Below, piece after piece: positions 25,365 to 35,171 of a stretch of DNA of 64,000 nt. Within the stretch, counting starts at the first letter, position 1. Each line of letters begins with the position of its first letter. Below the pieces are notes generated by a model, which was given only the letters and a program-made list of their open reading frames with translations, ran no database searches and was not told where the DNA came from. The stretch comes from Variovorax sp. WS11. Lineage in GTDB: Bacteria > Pseudomonadota > Gammaproteobacteria > Burkholderiales > Burkholderiaceae_C. The position numbers and the translations under genes were made by a program. Location of the stretch: positions 1-64,000 of the forward strand of contig NZ_JAAGOW010000002.1 of NCBI RefSeq assembly GCF_010499245.1. Reading direction: 5' to 3'.

Positions 25365-26852
25365 TCAGCCGGCCAGCGTGGCCACGATGGCCCGGGCGCA
25401 CAGCGACATGAGGCCGCCAGGCACGATGCCCAGGATCAGGATCAGCGCGCCGTTGACGGCCAGCACGGTGCGCACGTCGCGCGGCGCCGAGACGGTGGTC
25501 GCCGTCACCGGCGCGTCGAAGTACATCACCTTGACCACGCGGATGTAATAGAAGGCGCCGACCAGCGACATCACGACCGCGAACACCGCCAGCGCGATGT
25601 ACAAGCCCTGGCCGGAGGCGATCAGCGCCTGCAGCACGGCCAGCTTGGCGTAGAAGCCGACCAGTGGCGGGATGCCCGCCAGCGAGAACATGGCGATGGC
25701 CATCACCCCGGCATAGAGCGGGCTGCGCTGGTTGAGGCCGGCGAGATCGGTGATCTCCTCGCTCTCGAAGCCCTCGCGCGCGAGCAGCAGGATGATGCCG
25801 AAGCTGGCCAGCGTGGTCAGCACGTAGGTCACGATGTAGAACATCGAAGCGCTGTACGCGAACTGCGCGTTGTAGGTGCTGTTGTTGACCACGCCCGCCA
25901 CCATGCCCAGCAGCATGAAGCCCATCTGCGAGATGGTCGAGTAGGCCAGCATGCGCTTGAGGTTGGTCTGCGCAATGGCCGCCAGGTTGCCCACCAGCAG
26001 CGAGGCGATGGCCAGCAAGGCCAGCATCTGCTGCCAGTCGAACGCGAGCGGCAGCAGCCCCTCGACCAGCAGGCGGATGATGATGGCGAAGGCGGCCAGC
26101 TCGGGCGCCGCGCCGATCATCAGCGTGACGGCCGTGGGCGCGCCCTGGTAGACGTCGGGCACCCACATGTGGAACGGCGCAGCGCCGACCTTGAAGGCCA
26201 GGCCGGCGACGATGAACACCAGGCCGAAGACCAGCACCTGGTGGTTGACCTTGCGGCTGGCGATGGCCTTGAAGACCTCGGTGGTGTCGAGCGAGCCGGT
26301 GGCGCCGTACATCATCGACAGCCCGTAGAGCAGGAAGCCGCTGGCCATGGCGCCGAGGACGAAGTACTTCATCGCCGCCTCGCTGGCCACCGCGTTGTCG
26401 CGCCGCAGCGCGACCAGCGCGTAGCTCGACAGCGTGAGCAGTTCCAGGCCGAGGTAGATCACCAGGAAGTTGCTGCCCGAGATCATCACGAAGATGCCCA
26501 AGAGCGAGAACATGCTCATGGTGAAGAGCTCGCCGCCGCGCAGCATGCCGCGGTCGGCCGCGTAGGGACGGCCATAGACCAGCGTGACCATCAGCGCCAC
26601 GGAGGCGAAGCACTTGAGCCAGTTGCCCATCGGGTCGCTCACGACCATGCCGCCGAAGCCGTAGTGGCTCGTGGCGTCGGTGGCCTGCATGCCGGTGAGG
26701 ACGGCCACCACGGCCAGCGTGAGCAGGGTCAGCACGTAGGTGCGCGTGCGATGGGTGTCGGTCGTGGACAGATCCACCAGCGCGATGATGCAGGCCATGA
26801 CCAGCAGCACCATCTCGGGGTAGACCGTCATCCAGCTGAGTTTGTCAATCAT
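25365..26852 (-). CDS. nuoN: NADH-quinone oxidoreductase subunit N
   Basis: The 495-residue membrane subunit is one of the three antiporter-like proton-pumping subunits of respiratory complex I. It has about 14 helices and the conserved lysines in helices typical of NuoN (for example VGAAPFHMWVPDVYQGAPT around residue 235). ATG 26852 (MIDKLSWM) is the only start consistent with the family. It is the last structural nuo gene. Confidence 0.95.
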   Translation of the reverse strand: MIDKLSWMTVYPEMVLLVMACIIALVDLSTTDTHRTRTYVLTLLTLAVVAVLTGMQATDATSHYGFGGMVVSDPMGNWLKCFASVALMVTLVYGRPYAADRGMLRGGELFTMSMFSLLGIFVMISGSNFLVIYLGLELLTLSSYALVALRRDNAVASEAAMKYFVLGAMASGFLLYGLSMMYGATGSLDTTEVFKAIASRKVNHQVLVFGLVFIVAGLAFKVGAAPFHMWVPDVYQGAPTAVTLMIGAAPELAAFAIIIRLLVEGLLPLAFDWQQMLALLAIASLLVGNLAAIAQTNLKRMLAYSTISQMGFMLLGMVAGVVNNSTYNAQFAYSASMFYIVTYVLTTLASFGIILLLAREGFESEEITDLAGLNQRSPLYAGVMAIAMFSLAGIPPLVGFYAKLAVLQALIASGQGLYIALAVFAVVMSLVGAFYYIRVVKVMYFDAPVTATTVSAPRDVRTVLAVNGALILILGIVPGGLMSLCARAIVATLAG

Positions 26853-26866
26853 CTCGTATCTCTTGG

Positions 26867-28345
26867 TCAGCCTGGAATCTTGGACGTCTGCACGTGGCGC
26901 AGCAGCTCGCTCACCGAGGCGTTGGTCGCGTCGGTGAAGGGCTTGGGATACAGGCCCATCCACAGCACCGCGATCGCGAGCAGGGCCAGCATGAGGAACT
27001 CGCGGGCGTTGATGTCGTCCAGCTCCTTCACGTGGTCGTTGCCCACCGGGCCCAGGTAGACCCGCTTGTACATCCACAGCGTATAGGCCGCGCCGAAGAT
27101 CAGCGCCGTCGCCGCGCCCACGCCCAGCCAGAAGTTGGCCTTCACGGCGCCGATGATCACCATCCATTCGCCGACGAAGCCGGCGGTTGCGGGCAGGCCG
27201 CAGTTGGCCATGGCGAACAGCAGCGAGAAGGCCGCGAACTTGGGCATGGTGTTGACCACGCCGCCGTAGTCGGCGATCTCGCGCGAATGCACGCGGTCGT
27301 ACAGCACGCCGATGCAAAGGAACATGGCGCCCGACACGAAGCCGTGCGCGATCATCTGGACGATGCCGCCCGAAATCCCGATCTCGTTGAAGATGAAGAA
27401 GCCCAGCGTGACGAAGCCCATGTGGGCCACCGACGAATAGGCCACGAGCTTCTTCATGTCCTGCTGCACGAGCGCCACCAGGCCGACGTAGATCACCGCG
27501 ATCAGCGACAGCGCGATCATGAGCCAGGCCCATTCGTGCGAGGCATCGGGTGCGATCGGCATCGAGAAGCGCAGGAAGCCGTAGGCGCCCAGCTTCAGCA
27601 TGATCGCCGCCAGCACGGCCGAGCCGCCGGTGGGCGCCTCGACGTGCACATCGGGCAGCCAGGTGTGGACCGGCCACATCGGCACCTTGACCGCGAAGGC
27701 CGCGAAGAAGGCGAAGAACAGGAAGGTCTGCTCCCTGGCCGTCAGCGGCAGCTTGTGCCAGCTCAGGATGTCGAAGCTGCCGCCCGAGCGGTTGTACAGG
27801 TAGATCAGCGCGACCAGCGTCAGGAGGGAGCCGAGCAGCGTGTAGATGAAGAACTTGAAGGCGGCGTAGATCTTCTTCGGACCGCCCCAGATGCCGATGA
27901 TCAGGTACATCGGGATCAGCGTCGCCTCGAAAAAGACGTAGAACAGCACGCCGTCCAGCGCCGAGAAGGTGCCGATCATGAGGCCCGAGAGGATCAGGAA
28001 GGCGCCCATGTACTGGTTGACGCGCTCGGTGATCACCTCCCACGCCGAGATCACGACGATCACCGTGATGAAGGACGTCAGCAGCACCAGCCACAGCGAC
28101 AGGCCGTCGAGGCCGACGTGGTAGTGGACATTGAAACGTTCGATCCAGCTGCTCTTCTCGACGAACTGCATCGCGGCGGTGCCGTTCTGGAAGCGCGTGT
28201 AGAGCGGCACGGTGGCCAGGAAGCTCACGATCGAGCCGACGAGCGCGATCCAGCGCACGATGCTCGCGTGCTGGTCGCGACCGATGGCCAGCAGCACGGC
28301 GCCGAAGACGATCGGCACCCAGATGGCAAGGCTCAACAAACCCAT
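26867..28345 (-). CDS. nuoM: NADH-quinone oxidoreductase subunit M
   Basis: The 492-residue membrane subunit of complex I carries the antiporter-like core, with the conserved glutamate in the FFEATLIPMYLIIG segment (FEAxLIPM) and the PVHTWLPDVHVEAPT loop. It forms one of the distal proton channels. It follows nuoL by 27 bases. Confidence 0.95.
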   Translation of the reverse strand: MGLLSLAIWVPIVFGAVLLAIGRDQHASIVRWIALVGSIVSFLATVPLYTRFQNGTAAMQFVEKSSWIERFNVHYHVGLDGLSLWLVLLTSFITVIVVISAWEVITERVNQYMGAFLILSGLMIGTFSALDGVLFYVFFEATLIPMYLIIGIWGGPKKIYAAFKFFIYTLLGSLLTLVALIYLYNRSGGSFDILSWHKLPLTAREQTFLFFAFFAAFAVKVPMWPVHTWLPDVHVEAPTGGSAVLAAIMLKLGAYGFLRFSMPIAPDASHEWAWLMIALSLIAVIYVGLVALVQQDMKKLVAYSSVAHMGFVTLGFFIFNEIGISGGIVQMIAHGFVSGAMFLCIGVLYDRVHSREIADYGGVVNTMPKFAAFSLLFAMANCGLPATAGFVGEWMVIIGAVKANFWLGVGAATALIFGAAYTLWMYKRVYLGPVGNDHVKELDDINAREFLMLALLAIAVLWMGLYPKPFTDATNASVSELLRHVQTSKIPG

Positions 28346-28372
28346 TTTTGCTTTTCTCCAGTGGCGCGCGGT

Positions 28373-30406
28373 TTATCTGTTGAACCAGACGAAATACGTC
28401 ATGAGGATGAAGATGCCCAGGAGCATCGCGAAGGCGTAGTGATAGATGTAGCCGGACTGCATCCAGCGGACGACGCCGGCGATGCGGCCGATCGCTTTCC
28501 AGGAGCCGTCGACGATGGCGCCGTCGATGATCCCCTGGTCACCGCCCTTCCACAGGCCCGTGCCCAGCGCGCGCGTGCCGCGTGCGATCAGGTGCTCGTT
28601 GATCCAGTCCATGTAGTACTTGTTCTCGAGCAGGCGGTAGACCGGGCCGAAGGCGCGCTTGATGGCCTCCGGCAGCGCCGGGTTGATCAGGTACATGTAC
28701 CAGGCCAGCACCACGCCGGCCAGCGCCAGCCAGAACGGCGCCGCGGTCAGGCCGTGCAGGGCCATGGCCATGGGGCCGTGGAAGGCCTCGGCCAGTTCCT
28801 TCATCGCGTGATGCTTGCCGGCGTCGACGACGATCGCATCCTTGAAGAACTCGCCGAAGAGCATCGGCTGGATGGTCATGTAGCCGATCACCACCGAGGG
28901 AATGGCCAGCAGCACCAGCGGGAGCCAGACCACCCACGGCGACTCGTGCGGCGTGGAGTGATCGTCGTGGTGGCCATGGTCGGGCTCCGCGTCCGGCTCG
29001 TGATGGTGCGCATCCGGGTTCTGGTCGTAGCGCTCCTTGCCGTGGAAGACCAGGAAGTACATGCGGAACGAATAGAAGGCCGTCACGAACACGCCCGCCA
29101 GCACCGCCCAATAGGCGAAGCCGGCGCCCCAGAGGTGGCTCTCGTGCACTGCCTCGATGATGCTGTCCTTCGAGTAGAAGCCCGCGAACAGCGGCGTGCC
29201 GATCAGCGCCAGCGAGCCCAGCAGCGAGGTGATCCAGGTGATGGGCATGTACTTGCGCACCCCGCCCATCCAGCGGATGTCCTGGTTGTGGTGCATGCCG
29301 ATGATCACCGAGCCGGCGCCGAGGAACAGCAGCGCCTTGAAGAAGGCGTGCGTCATCAGGTGGAACACCGCCACCGAGTAGGCCGAGGCGCCCAGCGCCA
29401 CCGTCATGTAGCCCAGCTGCGAGAGCGTGGAGTAGGCCACCACGCGCTTGATGTCGTTCTGGATGATGCCCAGGAAGCCCATGAAGAGCGCCGTGATGGC
29501 GCCGATCACCAGCACGAAGGACAGTGCCGTGTCGCTCAGCTCGAACAGCGGCGACATGCGCGCCACCATGAAGATGCCGGCTGTCACCATGGTCGCCGCG
29601 TGAATCAGCGCCGAGATGGGGGTCGGGCCTTCCATCGAATCGGGCAGCCACACGTGCAGCGGGAACTGGGCGCTCTTGCCCATGGCGCCGATGAACAGGC
29701 AGATGCAGATCACGGTGATCAGCATCCACTCGGTGCCGGGGAAGCTCAGCTTGGCCAGTTCATCAGCCCTGGCGAAGGCCTCGCCGTAGTTCAGCGTGCC
29801 GGCATAGGCGGCGATCAGGCCGATGCCGAGGATGAAGCCGAAGTCGCCCACGCGGTTGACCAGGAAGGCCTTGAGGTTGGCGAAGATGGCGCTCGGCTTG
29901 TTGTACCAGAAGCCGATCAGCAGGTAGGACACCAGGCCCACGGCTTCCCAGCCGAAGAACAGCTGGAGCATGTTGTTGCTCATCACCAGCATCAGCATGG
30001 AGAAGGTGAAGAGCGAGATGTAGGCGAAGAAGCGGTTGTAGCCCTCGTCCTCTTCCATGTAGCCGATGGTGTAGATGTGCACCATCAGCGAGACGAAGGT
30101 CACGACGCACATCATCATGGCCGTCAGGCCGTCGACCAGGAAGCCGACCTCCATCTTGATGCCGCCGACCACCATCCATTCGTAGATGGTGGCGTTGAAG
30201 CGGGCGCCGTCGGCCACCACGCTCTTGAGCGTCATGGCCGAGATGACGAAGGCGATGAACACGCCCAGGATGGTCATCGAGTGCGCGGCGCGGCGGCCGA
30301 AACGGTTGCCGCCGAACTTGGTGCCGAACAGGCCGGCCAGCAGCGAGCCGACCAGCGGCGCCAGGGGAACCGCGAGCAGCGCGGATGCGGAGAGAGTTGC
30401 GCTCAT
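28373..30406 (-). CDS. nuoL: NADH-quinone oxidoreductase subunit L
   Basis: This 677-residue membrane subunit is the most distal antiporter-like part of complex I, with the long lateral helix at its C-terminus. Landmarks are GWEAVGLVSYLLIGFWY, the FPLHVWLPDSMEGPTPISALIHAATMV region (partly quoted: PLHVWLPDSMEGPTP) and HDAF-like HAFFKALLFLGAGS. A histidine-rich insertion (DAHHHEPDAEPDHGHHDDH) near residue 475 is typical for betaproteobacterial NuoL. Confidence 0.95.
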   Translation of the reverse strand: MSATLSASALLAVPLAPLVGSLLAGLFGTKFGGNRFGRRAAHSMTILGVFIAFVISAMTLKSVVADGARFNATIYEWMVVGGIKMEVGFLVDGLTAMMMCVVTFVSLMVHIYTIGYMEEDEGYNRFFAYISLFTFSMLMLVMSNNMLQLFFGWEAVGLVSYLLIGFWYNKPSAIFANLKAFLVNRVGDFGFILGIGLIAAYAGTLNYGEAFARADELAKLSFPGTEWMLITVICICLFIGAMGKSAQFPLHVWLPDSMEGPTPISALIHAATMVTAGIFMVARMSPLFELSDTALSFVLVIGAITALFMGFLGIIQNDIKRVVAYSTLSQLGYMTVALGASAYSVAVFHLMTHAFFKALLFLGAGSVIIGMHHNQDIRWMGGVRKYMPITWITSLLGSLALIGTPLFAGFYSKDSIIEAVHESHLWGAGFAYWAVLAGVFVTAFYSFRMYFLVFHGKERYDQNPDAHHHEPDAEPDHGHHDDHSTPHESPWVVWLPLVLLAIPSVVIGYMTIQPMLFGEFFKDAIVVDAGKHHAMKELAEAFHGPMAMALHGLTAAPFWLALAGVVLAWYMYLINPALPEAIKRAFGPVYRLLENKYYMDWINEHLIARGTRALGTGLWKGGDQGIIDGAIVDGSWKAIGRIAGVVRWMQSGYIYHYAFAMLLGIFILMTYFVWFNR

Positions 30407-30415
30407 GTGAATGCC

Positions 30416-30724
30416 CTAGCCCTTGAGCGCGTTGAGTTCGTCGACGTTGATGTTCGACTTGTTGCGGAACAGCAGCACCAGCAGCGCCAGCCCGATCGCG
30501 GACTCGGCCGCGGCCACGGTCAGGATGAAGAACACGAAGATCTGGCCGTGCATGTCACCCAGGAAGTACGAGAAGGCGACGAAGTTCACGTTGACCGCAA
30601 GCAGCATCAGCTCGATGCACATCAAGAGCACGATCAGGTTCTTGCGGTTCAGGAAGATGCCGATCACCGACAGCGCGAAGAGCATCGCGCCCAGCGAGAG
30701 AAAGTGTCCGAGCGTGATGGTCAT
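30416..30724 (-). CDS. nuoK: NADH-quinone oxidoreductase subunit K
   Basis: The 102-residue subunit has three membrane helices with the two conserved glutamates (CIELMLLAVN and AAAESAIGLAL) used in proton translocation. Its ATG overlaps the nuoJ stop by four bases, showing translational coupling. Confidence 0.95.
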   Translation of the reverse strand: MTITLGHFLSLGAMLFALSVIGIFLNRKNLIVLLMCIELMLLAVNVNFVAFSYFLGDMHGQIFVFFILTVAAAESAIGLALLVLLFRNKSNINVDELNALKG

Positions 30725-31368
30725 GCCTTGGTCTCCCCGGCTGCAGGCGCTTCGTCGACCACGGGTTGCGCGGCCCGCGTCACGGGCATCTGCACGATGC
30801 GCACGCGGTCGCGCGCTTTCACGCGCACCTGGTCGGAGGGGTTCACGTACTTGCTGTCCTTGCGCGTGCGCAGCGTGAGCGCGATGGCGGCGACGATAGC
30901 CACGAGCAGGATGACGGCCGCGATCTCCAGCGGGTAGAGGTATTCGGTGTAGAGCAGCTTGCCGAGCTCCAGGGTGTTGGAGGTATCGGGGCCGGTGGCC
31001 ATCGGACGGCGCGGCTCGGCCAGGCGGAAGCCGCCCATCAGCACCGCGGCCATCTCCAGCGCGATCAGCGCGCCGATGCCCGCGGCAAGCGGGAAATGCT
31101 TCCAGAAACCCTGCCGCAGCGCATCGACGTTGATGTCGAGCATCATCACCACGAACAGGAACAGCACCATCACCGCGCCCACGTAGACCAGCACCAGCGA
31201 AATCGCAAGGAACTCGGCACGCAGCAGCAGCCAGATGGCCGAGGCCTGGAAGAAGGCCAGCACCAGGTACAGCGCCGCATACACGGGGTTGCGCGAGGTG
31301 ATCACGCGGAAGGCTGCAAACAGCAGCACCGCGGAGAACAGGTAGAACAGACCGGTCTTGACGTCCAT
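30721..31368 (-). CDS. nuoJ: NADH-quinone oxidoreductase subunit J
   Basis: The 215-residue subunit has five membrane helices in its first 165 residues and the usual VYVGAVMVLFLFVVMML segment. A charged C-terminal tail of about 45 residues (TRKDSKYVNPSDQV and onward) extends into the cytoplasm and is longer than in E. coli. It overlaps nuoK by four bases. Confidence 0.95.
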   Translation of the reverse strand: MDVKTGLFYLFSAVLLFAAFRVITSRNPVYAALYLVLAFFQASAIWLLLRAEFLAISLVLVYVGAVMVLFLFVVMMLDINVDALRQGFWKHFPLAAGIGALIALEMAAVLMGGFRLAEPRRPMATGPDTSNTLELGKLLYTEYLYPLEIAAVILLVAIVAAIALTLRTRKDSKYVNPSDQVRVKARDRVRIVQMPVTRAAQPVVDEAPAAGETKA

Positions 31369-31406
31369 GGATCGGTTTCGTTATTTGTTATCGGGCCAAG
31401 TCCGCC

Positions 31407-31925
31407 TCAGCGGTACTTGGCGTCGGCTGCCTTGTTGGCAGCGATTTCTTTTTCGTAGCGGTCGCCCACAGCCAGCAGCATGTCCTTGGTGAAGTACAGG
31501 TCGCCGCGTTTCTCGCCGTGGTATTCGAAGATGTGGGTCTCGACGATGGAGTCGACCGGGCAGCTTTCCTCGCAGAAGCCGCAGAAGATGCACTTGGTCA
31601 GGTCGATGTCGTAGCGCGTGGTGCGCCGCGAGCCGTCGTCGCGCACGTCCGATTCGATGGTGATGGCGAGCGCCGGACAAACGGCTTCGCAGAGCTTGCA
31701 GGCGATGCAGCGCTCCTCGCCGTTCTCATAACGGCGCAGCGCGTGCAGGCCGCGGAAGCGCGGCGAGAGCGGCGTCTTCTCTTCCGGGAACTGCACCGTG
31801 ATCTTGCGGCTGAAGGCGTACTTGCCCGTGATGGCCAGGCCCTTGAACAGTTCGACCAGCATGAAGCTGGACAGGAAGTCCTTGAGAGAGAACGGCGCGG
31901 TCGACGTTGCGGTGTGCGCAGACAT
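31407..31925 (-). CDS. nuoI: NADH-quinone oxidoreductase subunit I
   Basis: The 172-residue ferredoxin-like subunit holds two [4Fe-4S] clusters: CIACKLCEAVCP and CIFCGFCEESCP. They pass electrons to the terminal cluster N2 in NuoB. I used ATG 31925 (MSAHTATSTAP) since the longer frame extends into nuoH. It lies 11 bases after nuoH. Confidence 0.95.
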   Translation of the reverse strand: MSAHTATSTAPFSLKDFLSSFMLVELFKGLAITGKYAFSRKITVQFPEEKTPLSPRFRGLHALRRYENGEERCIACKLCEAVCPALAITIESDVRDDGSRRTTRYDIDLTKCIFCGFCEESCPVDSIVETHIFEYHGEKRGDLYFTKDMLLAVGDRYEKEIAANKAADAKYR

Positions 31926-31936
31926 GGCGATTCCAG

Positions 31937-33013
31937 TTATTTCCAGATATTGAAGGGGGTCTGCATCCAGGCGCCGACCACCACCAGCCACACCAGCGTG
32001 ACCGGGATGAAGATCTTCCAGCCCAGACGCATGATCTGGTCATAGCGGAAGCGCGGGAAGGTCGAGCGGACCCACAGGAACATGGTGACCACGACGAAGG
32101 TCTTGAGGCCCAGCCAGATCCAGCCGGGGATGAAGCCGAGGAAATCGAAGGGGGGTAGCCAGCCGCCGAGGAACAGGACCGCGCACAGGATCGAGACCAG
32201 CCACATGTTGGCGTACTCGGCCAGGAAGAACATCGCGAAGCTCATGCCCGAGTACTCGATCATGTGGCCGGCGACGATTTCCGACTCGCCTTCCACCACG
32301 TCGAAGGGATGGCGGTTGGTCTCGGCCAGGCCGGAGATGAAGTAGACGACGAAGATCGGCAGCAGCGACAGCCAGTTCCACGACAGGAAGCCGATGCCCA
32401 TCGAGGCGAAGTGGCCCTTGCCCTGCCCCAACACGATGTCGGTCATGTTGAGGCTGGCGGAGACCATGAGCACGACCACGAAGCAGAAGCCCATCGCGAT
32501 CTCGTAGCTCACCATCTGCGCCGAGGCGCGCAGCGCACCGAGAAACGCGTACTTGGAGTTCGAGGCCCAACCGGCAATGATCACGCCGTAGACCTCGAGC
32601 GAGGTGATGGCCATGACGAACAGCAGGCCGGCGTTGATGTTGGCCAGCGCGACCTCGGGGCCGAAGGGGATCACGGCCCACGCGGCCAGGGCCGGCATGA
32701 TGGTCATGATCGGGCCCAGCAGGAACAGGCCCTTGTTGGCGACCGTGGGGAGGATGATTTCCTTGGTCAGCAGCTTCAGCGCGTCGGCAATGGGCTGCAG
32801 CAGGCCCAGCGGGCCGATGCGGTTCGGGCCGAGGCGGATCTGCGTGAAGCCGATGGCCTTGCGCTCCCACAGCGTGAGGTAGGCCACGGCGCCCATCAGC
32901 GGCAGCACCACGACGACGATCTTGATCAGCGTCCAGATCACCGGCCAGGCGACCGCGGTCCACCACGGGGCCGCGACCAGGCCAAGGCCAAAGCCATGCA
33001 GGGTGTCGATCAT
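31937..33013 (-). CDS. nuoH: NADH-quinone oxidoreductase subunit H
   Basis: The 358-residue membrane subunit links the hydrophilic arm with the membrane arm and forms part of the quinone chamber. Typical motifs are WERKAIGFTQIRLGPNRIGP (truncated quote) and ETNRHPFDVVEGESEIV. It overlaps nuoG by four bases. Confidence 0.95.
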   Translation of the reverse strand: MIDTLHGFGLGLVAAPWWTAVAWPVIWTLIKIVVVVLPLMGAVAYLTLWERKAIGFTQIRLGPNRIGPLGLLQPIADALKLLTKEIILPTVANKGLFLLGPIMTIMPALAAWAVIPFGPEVALANINAGLLFVMAITSLEVYGVIIAGWASNSKYAFLGALRASAQMVSYEIAMGFCFVVVLMVSASLNMTDIVLGQGKGHFASMGIGFLSWNWLSLLPIFVVYFISGLAETNRHPFDVVEGESEIVAGHMIEYSGMSFAMFFLAEYANMWLVSILCAVLFLGGWLPPFDFLGFIPGWIWLGLKTFVVVTMFLWVRSTFPRFRYDQIMRLGWKIFIPVTLVWLVVVGAWMQTPFNIWK

Positions 33014-35157
33014 GCGAGCACCTCCTCGGCTTGCGCGGCGCGCGCATCGGCGGTGAGCTGCAGCGAAGGCGCGCGGCGCACGATCGAATCGAGCTGGTAG
33101 ATGGCGGCGACGACCGGCGCCGCGGCGTCGGGGACGCGCTCGCCGTCGGGGCGAGCCGCGGTGGCGTTGCTCAGCCTGTCAGCCGGCACCAGGCCGGGGG
33201 CCAAGCCGGTGTCGGCCAGCACCTCGGTCGCCGACTCGAAGGAGAAGCCCGGCAGGCCCAGCAGGTTGGCCAGCACGCGCAGCACCTTCCAGGCGGGGCG
33301 CGTTTCGCCCAGCGGCTTCACCACGGCATGGAAGCCCTGCACGCGGCCCTCGGCGTTGACGAAGCTGCCGGGCGTTTCGCTGAAGGGCGCGATCGGCAGC
33401 AACACATCGCTGAAGTCGAGGTTGGCCTTGAAGGGGCTCAGCGTCACGACCATCTGGGCATGCGTGAGCGCATCGGCCGCCTTGGTGCCGGCGGCCGAAT
33501 CGAAGACCGGCTCGGTGTTGAGCAGCAGCACCGCCTTGAGCGCACCTTGCAGCATCTCGCCGGCGTTCAGGCCGGCATCCATGGGCAGTGCACCGACCAG
33601 TTGGGCACCGACGGTGTTGGCGGCCTCGGTCAAATAGCCGACGGTGGCGCCGGTCTGGGCGCCGATCCAGTTCGCCAGCGCCAGCAGCGCGCGGGCTTCG
33701 ACATGGTGGGCGGCCGCGTTGCCGAGCAGGATGGCCTTGCGCTCGCCGCCGAGCAGCGAGACAGCGATGGCCTTGGCCTGGTCGCCAGCTTCGGCAGAAC
33801 GGGCGATCGGCGCCGCGGCGCCGGTCGTCGCGGCGACCGCGGAGGCGATCTCGGCGAGTGCATCGATCCAGTCTTGCGCCGGCACGCGCACGGCATTCGT
33901 CACGGGCATGGCCCAGGCTTCGTCGTCGGCCAGCAGTTCGGGCGAGGTGAGCGCACTGAGCGCCCCACCCTTGCGCACCGATTGACGAATGCGCTGCGCG
34001 AACAGCGGATGGTCCTTGCGCAGGTTGCTGCCGATCACCAGCACGCGCTGGAGCTGCGACAGCGACGCGACCGAGGTGCCCAGCCAGCGCACGCCCTCGA
34101 AGGCACCGAACTCGGCGTTGCGCAGGCGATGGTCGATGTTGGCGCTGCCCAGGCCCTGCATCAGCAGCTTGGCCAGGTGCAGCTCTTCCAGCGTGCTGTG
34201 CGGGCTCGCCAGCGTGCCGATGCTGTGCGCACCATGGTCGGCCTTGATCTGCTTGAGGCCGTTGGCCACGTACTCGAGCGCGGTCTGCCAATCGACCTGC
34301 TGCCACTGGCCGCCCTGCTTCAGCATGGGCTGCGTCAGGCGCTCGGGGCCGTTCAGGGCCTCATACGAGAAACGGTCGCGGTCGGCGATCCAGCACTCGT
34401 TGACGTCCTCGTTCTCCAGCGGCACCACACGCATCACGCGGTTGTTCTTGACCTGGACGATCAGGTTGGCGCCGGTCGAATCGTGCGGGCTCACCGACTT
34501 GCGGCGCGACAGCTCCCAGGTGCGGGCGCTGTAGCGGAAGGGCTTGCTGGTCAGCGCACCGACGGGGCAGATGTCGATCATGTTGCCCGAGAGCTCGGAA
34601 TCGACCGAGCTGCCGAGGAAGGTCTCGATCTCGGCATGCTCGCCGCGGTGCGACATGCCGAGCTCCATCACGCCGGCCACTTCCTGGCCGAAGCGCACGC
34701 AGCGGGTGCAATGGATGCAGCGGCTCATCTCTTCCATGCTGATGAGCGGGCCGACGTCCTTGTGGAAAACCACGCGCTTCTCTTCCTCGTAGCGCGAGGA
34801 GGAGCCGCCGTAGCCCACCGCCAGGTCCTGCAGCTGGCACTCGCCACCCTGGTCGCAGATGGGGCAGTCCAGCGGATGGTTGATCAGCAGGAACTCCATG
34901 ACCGACTGCTGGGCCTTGATGGCCTTGTCGCTCTTGGTGCGCACGATCATGCCCTGCGTCACCGGCGTGGCGCAGGCCGGCATCGGCTTGGGCGCCTTTT
35001 CGACGTCGACCAGGCACATGCGGCAGTTGGCCGCGATGCTGAGCTTCTTGTGATAGCAGAAGTGCGGGATGTAGGTGCCCGCCTTGTCGGCCGCATGCAT
35101 GATCATGCTGCCTTCGACGATGTCGACCTTCTTGCCGTCGAGTTCGATTTCAACCAT
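33010..35157 (-). CDS. nuoG: NADH-quinone oxidoreductase subunit G
   Basis: The 715-residue subunit carries the N-terminal [2Fe-2S] site (HFCYHKKLSIAANCRMC then CATPV), the His-Cys [4Fe-4S] site HPLDCPICDQGGECQLQD and a further CIHCTRCVRFGQE cluster, followed by a molybdopterin-oxidoreductase-like domain that has lost its cofactor in complex I. The length is shorter than in E. coli, as normal for betaproteobacteria. ATG 35157 (MVEIELDGKKVDIVEG) is the start. Confidence 0.95.
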   Translation of the reverse strand: MVEIELDGKKVDIVEGSMIMHAADKAGTYIPHFCYHKKLSIAANCRMCLVDVEKAPKPMPACATPVTQGMIVRTKSDKAIKAQQSVMEFLLINHPLDCPICDQGGECQLQDLAVGYGGSSSRYEEEKRVVFHKDVGPLISMEEMSRCIHCTRCVRFGQEVAGVMELGMSHRGEHAEIETFLGSSVDSELSGNMIDICPVGALTSKPFRYSARTWELSRRKSVSPHDSTGANLIVQVKNNRVMRVVPLENEDVNECWIADRDRFSYEALNGPERLTQPMLKQGGQWQQVDWQTALEYVANGLKQIKADHGAHSIGTLASPHSTLEELHLAKLLMQGLGSANIDHRLRNAEFGAFEGVRWLGTSVASLSQLQRVLVIGSNLRKDHPLFAQRIRQSVRKGGALSALTSPELLADDEAWAMPVTNAVRVPAQDWIDALAEIASAVAATTGAAAPIARSAEAGDQAKAIAVSLLGGERKAILLGNAAAHHVEARALLALANWIGAQTGATVGYLTEAANTVGAQLVGALPMDAGLNAGEMLQGALKAVLLLNTEPVFDSAAGTKAADALTHAQMVVTLSPFKANLDFSDVLLPIAPFSETPGSFVNAEGRVQGFHAVVKPLGETRPAWKVLRVLANLLGLPGFSFESATEVLADTGLAPGLVPADRLSNATAARPDGERVPDAAAPVVAAIYQLDSIVRRAPSLQLTADARAAQAEEVLA

Positions 35158-35171
35158 GTTTGTTTTCTCGC

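Noticed and set aside
26894..30937. Open frame of over 1300 codons on the plus strand opposite nuoL, nuoM and nuoK
   Set aside because: The translation is low-complexity and His/Gln/Asp-rich, the mirror of hydrophobic codons on the coding strand. It is a shadow, not a gene.
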